Below, piece by piece: positions 28,030-37,085 of a stretch of 64,000 bases of DNA; position 1 is the first letter of the stretch; each line of letters begins with the position of its first letter. The translations under genes and the position numbers were made by a program. The stretch is from Lentisphaeria bacterium (GTDB lineage Bacteria; Verrucomicrobiota; Lentisphaeria; Victivallales; Victivallaceae). The stretch lies in contig CAAGED010000020.1 in the NCBI GenBank assembly GCA_900768505.1, forward strand, positions 47,912 through 111,911, given 5' to 3'. The notes below the pieces were generated by a model, which was not told the origin of the DNA, ran no database searches, and saw nothing but the letters and a program-made list of their open reading frames with translations.

Positions 28030-29526
28030 TCAGCGGTAGATATTTTGATACTTCTCATTGAGGTAATCGACATAACAACCAACCTGCAAATTAGTTCCGT
28101 AAAGTTTTCGCAGCAGCTCAGGCGCGGAATATTTGCCGCCATATTGGTAAATATGCTCAATCAAATAATTCCGCAATGCGGCAGTTTCGCCCAATTCCAG
28201 CTCCGAAGCAATTTGCGGCAACTGTCGGACAGCCGACCAAATCTGACCGCCGATTACGTTACCCAGCAAATATGTAGGGAAGTAGCCAATTGCGCCACTG
28301 GGCCAATGCACATCCTGCAAAACCCCGTTCAAATCTGAATCGGGAGTAATACCCAAAAGCGTGTGCATCTTTTCATTCCAGGCATCCGGCAAATCTCGCA
28401 CCGCCAGTTGACCGTTCACAATCGCCAACTCCAATTCGGTACGCAAAATAATATGCATATTATATGTTACCTCGTCCGCCTCCACCCGAATCAGCGACGG
28501 CCTGACATGATTTACCCGCCGGAAGAAATCTTCAGCTGAAAAATTCACCTCCCCCGGAAATTCCCGCTTCAACATTTCATATATTTTGGCAGTCACGCTG
28601 AAACTGCGTCCCACCATATTTTCCCACAGCCTGGATTGAGATTCATGAAGTGAAAGCGAAATATCCCTGCTTAACACACTGCGCGCCAACTCCGGCGCAC
28701 AATGCTGCTCAAATATTCCGTGCCCCGCCTCATGCAAAACCGAATAAATATTGGAAATAAAATCATTTTCATCAATATTGGTGGTAATTCGCACATCATT
28801 GCTCCCGATGGTGGTGGTGAACGGATGCTCCGCCAGCGCCATAACGCCGTCGTTCTGCAAATCAAATCCCACCAGTCCGGCCAACTGCCGCGCCAAGTTG
28901 AACTGACGCTCCGCCGGGAATTTTACCCTTCCAGTCGCCAAATGTGTTGCCTTGTCAGTTCCGGCCAATGCAATAAGCTGCTGAAGCGGCGCCTTCAATT
29001 CATCAAATATTTTCAACACATTTTCAGTAGTGATGTCCCGATCGTAATCCGCCAACAAAGCGTCATACTTATTTTCATATTCGGGGAAAAATTCCACATA
29101 CTCCATCTTGTAGCGGAAAATTTCCGTCAGTGTATCCGACAAAATAGAAAAATCATCCTCCTCCCGAGCCGCCATCCACTTAGTGTACCCCTGCGCTTCC
29201 AAGGCGGCGCATTGAGTTACAAATTTTTCCGGAATCCGTCTGGACCGCTCAAACTCCCGTTTCATGCGCTGCCAAAGACAACGCTCCACACTTTCAGCAG
29301 GCAAAAATTCACATTTCTGCTCCAACTGCTCCAAAAAATTTTCCAATTCGGCAGAGGTGCTTAGTTGATGAATTATTCCACTGATCGTCGCCGCCTGCTC
29401 CGCCCGTGCCGTCGCGCCGCCACTCGGCATGACTACCTGCTGGTCATAATCCAGCAGCGCCGCCACGTTACGCAAATCCTCAATTTTGCCGCAGTAGGCT
29501 CTAAATTCGTTCCAAATATTTTCCAT
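28030..29526 (-). CDS. Thermostable carboxypeptidase 1, family M32
   Basis: A 498-residue zinc metallocarboxypeptidase. The HEXXH motif lies in LHEAGHGIFEQ, and the conserved ISLSLHESQSRLWENMVGRS segment with the third ligand Glu follows. The C-terminal TYLLGNVIGGQIW and YGGKYSAPELLRKLYG are family hallmarks. M32 enzymes remove most C-terminal residues from peptides in the cytoplasm. The frame could begin at GTG 29547, but ATG 29526 sits after an AAGGGA ribosome site and matches the family start (NIWNEFRAYCGKI). It directly follows the TIM-barrel gene, with two bases between stop and start. Confidence 0.92.
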   Translation of the reverse strand: MENIWNEFRAYCGKIEDLRNVAALLDYDQQVVMPSGGATARAEQAATISGIIHQLSTSAELENFLEQLEQKCEFLPAESVERCLWQRMKREFERSRRIPEKFVTQCAALEAQGYTKWMAAREEDDFSILSDTLTEIFRYKMEYVEFFPEYENKYDALLADYDRDITTENVLKIFDELKAPLQQLIALAGTDKATHLATGRVKFPAERQFNLARQLAGLVGFDLQNDGVMALAEHPFTTTIGSNDVRITTNIDENDFISNIYSVLHEAGHGIFEQHCAPELARSVLSRDISLSLHESQSRLWENMVGRSFSVTAKIYEMLKREFPGEVNFSAEDFFRRVNHVRPSLIRVEADEVTYNMHIILRTELELAIVNGQLAVRDLPDAWNEKMHTLLGITPDSDLNGVLQDVHWPSGAIGYFPTYLLGNVIGGQIWSAVRQLPQIASELELGETAALRNYLIEHIYQYGGKYSAPELLRKLYGTNLQVGCYVDYLNEKYQNIYR

Positions 29527-29528
29527 AA

Positions 29529-30353
29529 TCAATTTTCCCTTTCCCACGCCGCGGCAATTATCTCCTTGTACTCCAGAACCTTCGCACGGTCAATATCCAC
29601 CGTTAAATCGAATGCCGCCCGATCACGCTTGCGCAACGATTCCAGGGTGAATACGCCACAAAAATTTTTCCGTTTCAAGCCACGCATCAGCGCCGGCAAA
29701 TCCAATTCGCCATCTCCCAGCGGCAGGTGATCGTCATTGTTTCCCCAATTGTCGGAGATATGCACTTCATGGATTTCAACTGGTATCGATGCGATATAAT
29801 CCTCAAAATTCAGATTATTCTGCTTGCAGAAAACCCAGCCGTGACCGGCGTCAAACAACATGCCGAACAATGGTGTGGCAACTGCGTCGTTCTTCAAGGA
29901 TTGAATCTGCTCAATGGTGGTGAATTGCTTGTGGTTCGGAGAACATGAATTTTCCAACCCGTAGCGAATATTCAACGGCGCCAGACGCTTGTTCATGCAG
30001 CTTACATGTTCAAAATTTATCTGGCGTACATTGCCGTCCGAGCAGCTGGAAAAAACACCGTTGGTGTTTTCGTGCCACCAGATTACCTCATCATAAAGTC
30101 TTTTAAGATAATCAGAGTTGATTTGACCATTTAACACATGTTCATCCAGCACATTTGAGTGCCAGGTCAGCGTTAAATTATTCTCCTTTATCATCTGCGC
30201 ACAATCCCGGTGCAGGATTTTATCTGCATTCATTATGTGTTGCAACAATGATGTGGCGGTAAATTTATTTTCAATCAAGAATTCAAGTTGTTCCGGCAAA
30301 TTCTGCCAAAACGACCAGGAACACACTCCAATTTTTACTGCTGACTCAGACAT
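29529..30353 (-). CDS. Sugar phosphate isomerase/epimerase-like TIM-barrel protein
   Basis: The frame is open from 30662, but the first 103 codons overlap htpX and carry no family sequence; ATG 30353 after GGCGGAG gives a sensible start, MSESAVKIGVCSWSFWQ. The 274-residue product is an AP-endonuclease-2/xylose isomerase-like barrel: metal-ligand candidates are GLENSC (Glu), FDAGHGW (Asp/His), VHISDNWG (His) and a late TLES (Glu). Members act as sugar or inositol epimerases, isomerases or dehydratases; the substrate is not readable. It lies between htpX and the carboxypeptidase, in the same orientation. Confidence 0.8.
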   Translation of the reverse strand: MSESAVKIGVCSWSFWQNLPEQLEFLIENKFTATSLLQHIMNADKILHRDCAQMIKENNLTLTWHSNVLDEHVLNGQINSDYLKRLYDEVIWWHENTNGVFSSCSDGNVRQINFEHVSCMNKRLAPLNIRYGLENSCSPNHKQFTTIEQIQSLKNDAVATPLFGMLFDAGHGWVFCKQNNLNFEDYIASIPVEIHEVHISDNWGNNDDHLPLGDGELDLPALMRGLKRKNFCGVFTLESLRKRDRAAFDLTVDIDRAKVLEYKEIIAAAWEREN

Positions 30354-30399
30354 CGCTCCGCCTTTCGGAAATAATGACTCAAGAACAATAATATTTGCT

Positions 30400-31338
30400 C
30401 TAATACATGCTGCGAATGATTTTGATACGCTCTTCAATCGGCGGATGGGTGGAAAAAAGCCCCTCCCCAGGGAATGAAATATATGCCGCCTTGAGTTGCG
30501 TGCCGCCCAACTCCTCCACCTCTTCCTGAGAATATTGCCCCACTCCACCGATTTTTTCCAATGCCCGAGCCAGCCCCTCATTATTGTTGCAGAGCCGCAC
30601 TGCGTATGCGTCTGCCGCATACTCCCGTTTCCGAGAAACCGCCAGTTGCAGCAATGATGCAATAAGATATGCCAACGGCCGCAGCAATATAAAAATTAAC
30701 ATTGCCACCAGAGCTACGGCAGCCGCGGAGTTATTGTCATTGTCATTGCTGCGCCGCCGCTCGCCCATGCTTCTAACCATGGCGACTCGCTCGGCGATAA
30801 AAACCAGAATCAAAATTACACTGACCAATCCGACCACCAACTGCGAAACCATAATATCCCGATGCACAATGTGGGAAATTTCGTGAGCGATTACCCCCTC
30901 TAACTCCGAACGGTTTAGGGTGTTGAGCAGCCCCCGGGTTACGCCGATAAACGCATCCTTTTCGCTCATGCCGCTGGCAAATGCGTTTGGAACGTCACTA
31001 GGCACGATAAAAACTTCCGGTGTGCGCTTCAATCCGGCGGCAATGGCCAAACCTTCCACAATACGGTAGAGATCCCGTTCCTTCTGATTGTCCATATCCA
31101 AATCCCGGCCGCGGGTCATGGTCTTGATGGCGATTTTAGCCGTCAAAATTTCCAACGGAATTACCACCAGCGCCACCACGGCGCCAATCAGCAGCCCCAT
31201 GCGCAGGTCATTCATCAAATAACCAATCAGCGCAGCTACTGCGAAAGCCAGCAGCGCCATTATTATGACCAGCAAATAAGTTTTGAAAAAATTACTCCGC
31301 ACCTGCTGGTACGAAAAATAAACCTTATCATTTTCCAT
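30400..31338 (-). CDS. htpX: M48 membrane metallopeptidase HtpX
   Basis: A 312-residue zinc peptidase. Two N-terminal hydrophobic helices (residues about 20-65) anchor it in the inner membrane, the active site AHEISHIVH (H152, E153, H156) faces the cytoplasm, and two more helices follow. The third zinc ligand is the Glu of KREYAADAYAV. HtpX degrades misfolded membrane proteins. It lies just downstream of lemA, the common LemA-HtpX arrangement. The C-terminal FSTHPPIEERIKII is typical. Confidence 0.93.
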   Translation of the reverse strand: MENDKVYFSYQQVRSNFFKTYLLVIIMALLAFAVAALIGYLMNDLRMGLLIGAVVALVVIPLEILTAKIAIKTMTRGRDLDMDNQKERDLYRIVEGLAIAAGLKRTPEVFIVPSDVPNAFASGMSEKDAFIGVTRGLLNTLNRSELEGVIAHEISHIVHRDIMVSQLVVGLVSVILILVFIAERVAMVRSMGERRRSNDNDNNSAAAVALVAMLIFILLRPLAYLIASLLQLAVSRKREYAADAYAVRLCNNNEGLARALEKIGGVGQYSQEEVEELGGTQLKAAYISFPGEGLFSTHPPIEERIKIIRSMY

Positions 31339-31450
31339 TCAATAAAAATCCCGCAATCTTACAAACCTTACAATACTCAAAACAATCTGACCGGGCAACC
31401 TTCTCCCGGTCAGTCAATCACCAAAAAAAATTACCGCCCCTTACCGGTAA

Positions 31451-32014
31451 TTAAAGCTGGCTGATTCGCATATTGTCCGCATCCTGACGGGCACTCTCGG
31501 CAATCTCAAACATTTTTTCACTCTGAAAATGCATCATCCCGGCTACAATGTTACTCGGAATGGTGACGATGGCCATATTGTACTGAGCGACCGACATGTT
31601 GTAGCGGCTTCTGGAGTAAGCAATCTTGTCTTCACAATCTTTAATGTCTTCCATCATACGCAAAAACGACTGGTTAGTTCCCAAACTTGGGTATGCCTCG
31701 GCCACGGCGTTAATCGATGGCATGAGCTTGGTAAATTCGTCATTGGCCTTCATGCGTTCAGAGTTATCTCCGCTGGTCAACCCGGATCTGGCCTCCGTCA
31801 ACTTGGTAAGAACATCACTCTCGAATTTCATCTGCATTTTCAAGGTATCCACTAAGTTTGGAATAATATTCGCCTTGCGCTTAAGCTGAACATCAATGCT
31901 GGCCCAAGCCTCGTTAATGTAAATTTTGAGTCTCTGCAATGAGTTGTAAGTGACAACAAACCAAATCACCACAATCAGCACCAGCGCCCCAACAATTGCC
32001 CAGGCAATACCCAT
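31451..32014 (-). CDS. lemA: LemA family protein
   Basis: A 187-residue protein with one N-terminal membrane helix (AIVGALVLIVVIWFVVTYNSL) and a helical LemA domain: RLKIYINEAWASIDVQLKRK, ANIIPNLVDTLK, and C-terminal SRSRYNMSVAQYNMAI. It is full length. LemA proteins are common partners of HtpX and are thought to act at the membrane; their exact role is unsettled. A good GGAGAAT site precedes the ATG. Confidence 0.93.
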   Translation of the reverse strand: MGIAWAIVGALVLIVVIWFVVTYNSLQRLKIYINEAWASIDVQLKRKANIIPNLVDTLKMQMKFESDVLTKLTEARSGLTSGDNSERMKANDEFTKLMPSINAVAEAYPSLGTNQSFLRMMEDIKDCEDKIAYSRSRYNMSVAQYNMAIVTIPSNIVAGMMHFQSEKMFEIAESARQDADNMRISQL

Positions 32015-32243
32015 TTATAATTCTCCTGTAAAAAGTTTAAGTTCACCATAACGGAAATAAAACATTGTTAATAATATATGATGTTATCATGTCCAAGTCA
32101 AGGGATAAAACCTAATTCAGCGGCAAAAAATACAATATATTCCATATTTTTGTATCGCATTGACTTTTTAACTGAAAATTTCTCCACATCGTCAGCACCG
32201 CAGAAGATTAATTAATGTTAATTTTCAAAAATAAAGAGTTGAT

Positions 32244-32272
32244 TTGACGGGCAATGAGGTATATTTTAATAC
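32244..32272 (+). promoter_or_regulatory. Sigma-70-like promoter of the alkaline phosphatase gene
   Basis: TTGACG (32244-32249) and TAATAC (32267-32272) are separated by exactly 17 bases, about 45 bases upstream of the start codon. I see no Pho box in front of it. Confidence 0.55.
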
Positions 32273-32317
32273 AAAGATTCAGTTTACTTAATTGTGAAAG
32301 AAGGAAGTAAGTTAATA

Positions 32318-34723
32318 ATGAGAATAAGATCACTTTTATTGTGCCTCATCGCCCTGGCAGTCGCCTCAACCTGCAAAGCGGAGTTAAAGTATGTTTTCGT
32401 AATCATTGGTGACGGATACGGGCAGAATCAGCGTCTTATTACTGAAACTCTGATCGGCAAAAAACTTTATATGAGCCAGATGCCGGTCAAGGCAATCAAC
32501 AGCACCAATAATGTTTATGGGTTATTAACCGACTCCGCTGCCAGCGGCACCGCCCTGGCTACCGGCACCAAAACATTCAACGGTGCCATCGGTGTGGATT
32601 TTCAGCAGCAGCCATTGACCAGCATTTCACGCAAACTGGCCAATCGCGGCTTTAAAATCGCCATTATCTCCTCATCTCACCTCACCGATGCCACTCCGGG
32701 AGCACATTATGCCCATCAGCCAAATCGCGGCATGGTGGATAATATCGGAGCCGAATTAGCCGCCTCCGGATATGACTTCTTCGGCGGAGCGGAGGTTAAA
32801 GGCAAAAAAACTCTGGAATTAATGCGTCAAAACGGCTATCAACTTCTGGATGGATTTGGTTCATTTGACAAAATCACCCAAAAATCCAAAATTTATGTTC
32901 ATAACCAGCCCTACACCACCTGGAATATCGACTCTCCGGAACCACCACTGGGCTACACCCTCGCCCAGTATGCACAAAAAGCCATTGATTTATATCAGGA
33001 TAATCCACAGGGATTTTTCATGATGATCGAAAACGGACACACCGACTACGCCGGTCACAATAATGACTCCGGCAAAATGGTGAGGGAGGTTTTAGCATTG
33101 GATGCACTGGTGAAGACGGCATTGGATTTTCAGGCCAAACACCCGGAAGAAACCTTGGTGATTGTCTCCGCCGACCACGAAACCGGCGGGTTGAAGCTGA
33201 CAAACGACCATCTTGGCAACGTGGATTTGCTGAAGGCGCAAAAAATGGAATTGAGCGTATTGGACACGAAGATCCGCCAGATGATTACCTCCAATGCAGC
33301 GCCGGAAAAAATTTATGACTTCATCATTGATTCCATCGGGTACACCACCCCCAGCAAACCGGTGGCGGACAAACTTATGGAACGCATCAAACGGGCATTG
33401 AAAGCCACGGCGGAGGGAAAAACCAATCAAACCGTAAAATTCGTCGAATTGGTAAAAGAGCGGGATCGCAGTATCGGTTTTGAATACACCACCGGCGGTC
33501 ACTCCACCGCCCAGGTCATCACCAATGCCCAGGGCGTCGGCGCGGAAAAATTTGCCGAAATTGTGGAAAACTGCGACATCCCGGTATTGATTGAGTATCT
33601 GATAACCAATGGCGGCAATCCAGACGACTACCAGGCATTCAGAGAACGTGTGACCTTGGCAAAACGCTTAAATGCCGCCCAAAAAGATACCACATCCAGC
33701 GATGCGGTCAAGGTGGAATTCGTTCCGGCCAAGACGATAATTACCGAGATTGCCGGGAAAAAATATACCGCCGGAATTCCTGACTTCTCGAAAATTGTCA
33801 GCGTAAATGTTTCGGCCGGAAAAGATTATTATTTGATTGAACTGCACAACCAAACCAGCAACCAGAGTGCGATGTTTAATCTTGTTTTGAATCCTAAGGT
33901 GAACAATCAGAATATTGACTTAATTGATTTAAAAGCTGATTTGCGCTTGCTGCCGGCGTTTGGCGGCAGCTGGACACGGGAAAGTCTGGCCAATAATTTA
34001 CGATACGTTTTAGCTCCGGCCGAACGTGCCATTTTGTTATTGAGTACCTCAAAAAACAGTAAACTGCCATTGAACGCAAAAAATGTCACCACCCAGACAA
34101 GTTACGAAGAGTTATATGGAGAATCGCAAAATTTAAATCTGCTTGAATTACACGCCGCCGCAGGCGAGCCAATCAACGCTGACAAAATTCTGCTGAAAGA
34201 CAGCAATGGAATTTCCGGGCAAGATGATTTAGGTAGCGTCAAAGCATTTATCGACACCAGGGATAACTCCCTTGCGTTAAGCATTACGCTTCCGGATACG
34301 GATTTGATTTGTCAAAACACCGACCCGGAAAAGCGCGACACCCCGGTATATGATGATGACTGCGTGGAGATATTGTTCGGTGATATTGGAACCAAAAATT
34401 TTTACCACATTATCATTAATCCGGCATTGGCAATTTACGATGCCAATACCGGAGAGACCAGTTGGAGCGCGGAGTTAAAAGATATGCAGGTGAGCAAGGA
34501 GGACAAATCCTGGACGCTCAAGGTTAAGATTCCGTTGGCACAATTCAAGTTCTCAAATTTCCCGACTTGGAACATTTGCTACATGAACAAGCCCAGCGGC
34601 AAAATTTACAACCTTTTTCCGGTCGGGCAGAGCGGATTCCAGTCTCCGGAAAAGATGGCACCCCTGCTGGTAAAATATGACAAAAAAAATATTTTCACCG
34701 ACCGTCTAACCGAAAATCAGTAA
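32318..34723 (+). CDS. Secreted alkaline phosphatase with a C-terminal CBM9-like domain
   Basis: ATG 32318 gives a clear signal peptide (MRIRSLLLCLIALAVASTCKA); the eight codons before it are ignored. The mature enzyme has metal and nucleophile motifs of alkaline phosphatase: IIGDGYG, TDSAASGTA (Ser nucleophile at about 73), ENGHTDYAGH, SADHETGG and TTGGHSTAQV. The family normally ends near residue 480; here about 310 more residues follow, and the last 160 (YDDDCVEILFGD, SWTLKVKIPLAQF) look like a carbohydrate-binding CBM9/DOMON-type beta sandwich. It may attach the enzyme to a glycan. It has its own promoter and heads a three-gene plus-strand run. Confidence 0.85.
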   Translation: MRIRSLLLCLIALAVASTCKAELKYVFVIIGDGYGQNQRLITETLIGKKLYMSQMPVKAINSTNNVYGLLTDSAASGTALATGTKTFNGAIGVDFQQQPLTSISRKLANRGFKIAIISSSHLTDATPGAHYAHQPNRGMVDNIGAELAASGYDFFGGAEVKGKKTLELMRQNGYQLLDGFGSFDKITQKSKIYVHNQPYTTWNIDSPEPPLGYTLAQYAQKAIDLYQDNPQGFFMMIENGHTDYAGHNNDSGKMVREVLALDALVKTALDFQAKHPEETLVIVSADHETGGLKLTNDHLGNVDLLKAQKMELSVLDTKIRQMITSNAAPEKIYDFIIDSIGYTTPSKPVADKLMERIKRALKATAEGKTNQTVKFVELVKERDRSIGFEYTTGGHSTAQVITNAQGVGAEKFAEIVENCDIPVLIEYLITNGGNPDDYQAFRERVTLAKRLNAAQKDTTSSDAVKVEFVPAKTIITEIAGKKYTAGIPDFSKIVSVNVSAGKDYYLIELHNQTSNQSAMFNLVLNPKVNNQNIDLIDLKADLRLLPAFGGSWTRESLANNLRYVLAPAERAILLLSTSKNSKLPLNAKNVTTQTSYEELYGESQNLNLLELHAAAGEPINADKILLKDSNGISGQDDLGSVKAFIDTRDNSLALSITLPDTDLICQNTDPEKRDTPVYDDDCVEILFGDIGTKNFYHIIINPALAIYDANTGETSWSAELKDMQVSKEDKSWTLKVKIPLAQFKFSNFPTWNICYMNKPSGKIYNLFPVGQSGFQSPEKMAPLLVKYDKKNIFTDRLTENQ

Positions 34724-34773
34724 AAAAGCAACTGAGCAGAATTGTAAAAACGCTCACATTGGAGAATCAACTT

Positions 34774-35718
34774 ATGAAACAAAAATTCACTGGTCTAATT
34801 TGCGGAATTTTGGCATTATTGGCACTTCCGGCAGCCGGAGAGGACAAGATGATCAATTATATTCCGGAACAGGCGGACGGAGCGGTAATTTTCCGCAGTG
34901 AAACTCTAAGCAAAAATGGTGCACTCCAGGCAATTTCCGAAGCCGGAGACGTCAAGCGTTACAAAAAAGACTTAGACTGGATACGCTGCGACGCCAAGTC
35001 AGCCTACCCGGACATGTTAATTGTGATTTGGGAAGATTCATACGGGGTGATGGTCTCCGGCCTGCCCCAACGCGACGACTTATTAAAGGATTTGACCAAG
35101 TATTACACAAAAAATGATCCGAATCAACAATTTTCAGTTAAAAGCGGCTCCCATACCGGTTATGATTATATTTCAATTATCCGCAACCGCAAAGGCAAAA
35201 TCAAACAATATGACCTGATTTATTTTGCTCCGGACACTGCCATGTTAATGGGGGGGAAAAATCATCTGCCTTGGAAGAAATTAACCACCGCGTTCAACAA
35301 GGCGGCGGCGGAAGAATTGCAGCAAGCCACTCCGGGTGACTTGATCTACGGTTATATTTGGAACCCCAAAAAACTGATGGATCCACTGGGAGTGACCAGA
35401 TTAATGAAAAATATTGTATTTCAGGTTCGCAGTTCGGCGGATTTGGATGATATAACCATTAACGCCAGAGCACAATGCACTTCGGAGCGCAATGCAAATT
35501 CAATTTTGAACCAGATGCAGGGCATTGGCAAATTACTGCTGATCGGTATGTTTGGCGACAACCAGAAGCTGATGACCATGCTGGATCAATCCATCAAATT
35601 CTCGCTTGACCGGCAGACCGTGAATTTAAAAGCGTTTCTCTCCAAGGAGAACATGGCAGAATTGCGCAAAGAGTATGAAAACGATCCTGATATGCTGCAA
35701 AAACAGGGAGTAAAATAA
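34774..35718 (+). CDS. Secreted protein of unknown function
   Basis: The start ATG 34774 follows GGAG by nine bases; the frame extends further up only through a TTG. It has a signal peptide (MKQKFTGLICGILALLALPAAG) and about 290 mature residues with alternating strands and helices. I do not recognise a domain; DLIYFAPDTAMLMGG and a repeated two-part layout hint at a duplicated alpha/beta fold. It lies 50 bases after the alkaline phosphatase gene and four bases before the next gene, so it is probably co-transcribed with both. Confidence 0.7.
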   Translation: MKQKFTGLICGILALLALPAAGEDKMINYIPEQADGAVIFRSETLSKNGALQAISEAGDVKRYKKDLDWIRCDAKSAYPDMLIVIWEDSYGVMVSGLPQRDDLLKDLTKYYTKNDPNQQFSVKSGSHTGYDYISIIRNRKGKIKQYDLIYFAPDTAMLMGGKNHLPWKKLTTAFNKAAAEELQQATPGDLIYGYIWNPKKLMDPLGVTRLMKNIVFQVRSSADLDDITINARAQCTSERNANSILNQMQGIGKLLLIGMFGDNQKLMTMLDQSIKFSLDRQTVNLKAFLSKENMAELRKEYENDPDMLQKQGVK

Positions 35719-35722
35719 CATT

Positions 35723-36406
35723 ATGAGAAGCAGTAATAAATCTGAAAATACAAGTGTACGTCCCCACTCCAGAATTTGGAAGTTTTTTAAGTACACATTG
35801 CTGATTGTCATGCTGCTGATTGTTCTGCTGGCATGCCTGATTTTTGGGTTACCCAAAAATTATCAACCGGATTACTCCAACGAGGAAGACGACATGGCAT
35901 TGCTGGGGGAGTTGTACAACCGGAAACTGCCGGATTTGATGTATAATAAAGTCGATCGACGCCCCTACCCGGAAGCGACAGTTGTTTTAACCGCCAATGA
36001 ACTTAATGCCATTATCCGCTCTGCATTGCGCGGCGCGGCAGGCCGCACCAAGGATTTTCCCGGCAGCTACACGGCGGCTTGGGAAAACGGGCGGCTTAAC
36101 CTGAAAATATCCCTCCCGTTTCTCGGCTTGGCTCTGAATGGCGAAGCCGCCGTCAAACCGGAGGTTGACGCCAATGGAATCATGCATAATCAATTGGCGG
36201 ATGTTTTCGTCGGCTCCTTGCCGATTGCCGGTTTTATCTACCGCCCGCTGGCCGCTGAGGCGCAGCAAAAATTAATGGAACAAAAGGAATATCAGGAACA
36301 ATTCCGTGCCGCCATAAAATCAATCTGCACCACGGATAACGGCGAACTGGAGATTGTTTTTTACCCCACTGCATTAAACAAAATTATCGTAAAATTGAAT
36401 CAGTAA
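35723..36406 (+). CDS. Membrane-anchored periplasmic protein, unknown
   Basis: A 227-residue protein with one N-terminal membrane helix (YTLLIVMLLIVLLACLIFGL, residues about 24-43) after a basic cytoplasmic tip. The periplasmic part (ATVVLTANELNAIIRSA, NLKISLPFLGLALNGEA, FVGSLPIAGF) resembles lipid-carrier-like beta proteins of the YpmS/AsmA style in general pattern only. It starts four bases after the preceding gene. Confidence 0.65.
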   Translation: MRSSNKSENTSVRPHSRIWKFFKYTLLIVMLLIVLLACLIFGLPKNYQPDYSNEEDDMALLGELYNRKLPDLMYNKVDRRPYPEATVVLTANELNAIIRSALRGAAGRTKDFPGSYTAAWENGRLNLKISLPFLGLALNGEAAVKPEVDANGIMHNQLADVFVGSLPIAGFIYRPLAAEAQQKLMEQKEYQEQFRAAIKSICTTDNGELEIVFYPTALNKIIVKLNQ

Positions 36407-36521
36407 TCCTTAAAGAGTGCACAGTAATCCTCCAAACACCTTAGAAACCGCATGTGACAAAATTATTCAGTCGTAATCAGTGCAATATTCTGGTAAAATC
36501 GGATTGCGGAGTTTTTTTATC

Positions 36522-37031
36522 ATGACAAAATTAATTTTTCACCCGATCATTGAAAATAATTTAACCGAAATTATTGAAATCCAGCAAAGTGCATATTCCG
36601 GAGATTTTTTGGAATCTCCAGCCGTGCTCTGGAAAAAATCCAGTTATAATCCTCAACTTTCATTTTTAGTGCAGGACAAAGAGAGCCAAATTTTTTGCGG
36701 CTATCTCATCTCCTACCCAGCGGCGAGCAACCATGTTTCATGCTTTAATCGCGCCACCCCGCCCGGCCGGTCAGCCGACTCCTGGTACATCCATGATCTG
36801 GCGGTCAGACAATCTTTTGCCGGGCGTCAAATCGGACGGAGTATATATGAATACGTTCAGAAGCAAGCCCGCGCCTTAAAGTTGACCCAAACCCATTTGG
36901 TGGCAGTTCAGGGAGCTTCAAAATTCTGGCAAAAATTTGGCTACAATCAATGGCTTAATGCGCCGGAAGAGGTGAATGCGACCGTGAACAGTTACGGCTC
37001 AACGGCAATACTGATGCACAACACCCTTTAA
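36522..37031 (+). CDS. GNAT family N-acetyltransferase
   Basis: ATG 36522 follows GCGGAG; upstream codons are dropped. The 169-residue protein has the GNAT core: a strand ending SWYIHDLAVRQSFAG, then the acetyl-CoA loop RQIGRSIYEYVQKQARAL, and a C-terminal WQKFGYNQW typical of GNATs. Substrate unknown. It is convergent with cstA, sharing a terminator with it. Confidence 0.8.
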   Translation: MTKLIFHPIIENNLTEIIEIQQSAYSGDFLESPAVLWKKSSYNPQLSFLVQDKESQIFCGYLISYPAASNHVSCFNRATPPGRSADSWYIHDLAVRQSFAGRQIGRSIYEYVQKQARALKLTQTHLVAVQGASKFWQKFGYNQWLNAPEEVNATVNSYGSTAILMHNTL

Positions 37032-37035
37032 TAAA

Positions 37036-37077
37036 AATACTTGTCACAACATCTTCAGGGTAATTATGACAAGTATT
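37036..37077. terminator. Bidirectional terminator between acetyltransferase and cstA
   Basis: AATACTTGTCA (37036-37046) pairs perfectly with TGACAAGTATT (37067-37077), followed by Ts on the plus strand and by a T-rich run on the minus strand; it serves both convergent genes. Confidence 0.8.
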
Positions 37078-37085
37078 TTTTCTGA

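Noticed and set aside
28702..29364. 220-codon plus-strand frame
   Set aside because: It lies wholly inside the M32 carboxypeptidase gene on the other strand, whose active-site and family motifs are clear.
30354..30662. Upstream extension of the TIM-barrel frame
   Set aside because: It overlaps the conserved C-terminus of htpX and has no family sequence; the ATG at 30353 has its own ribosome site.
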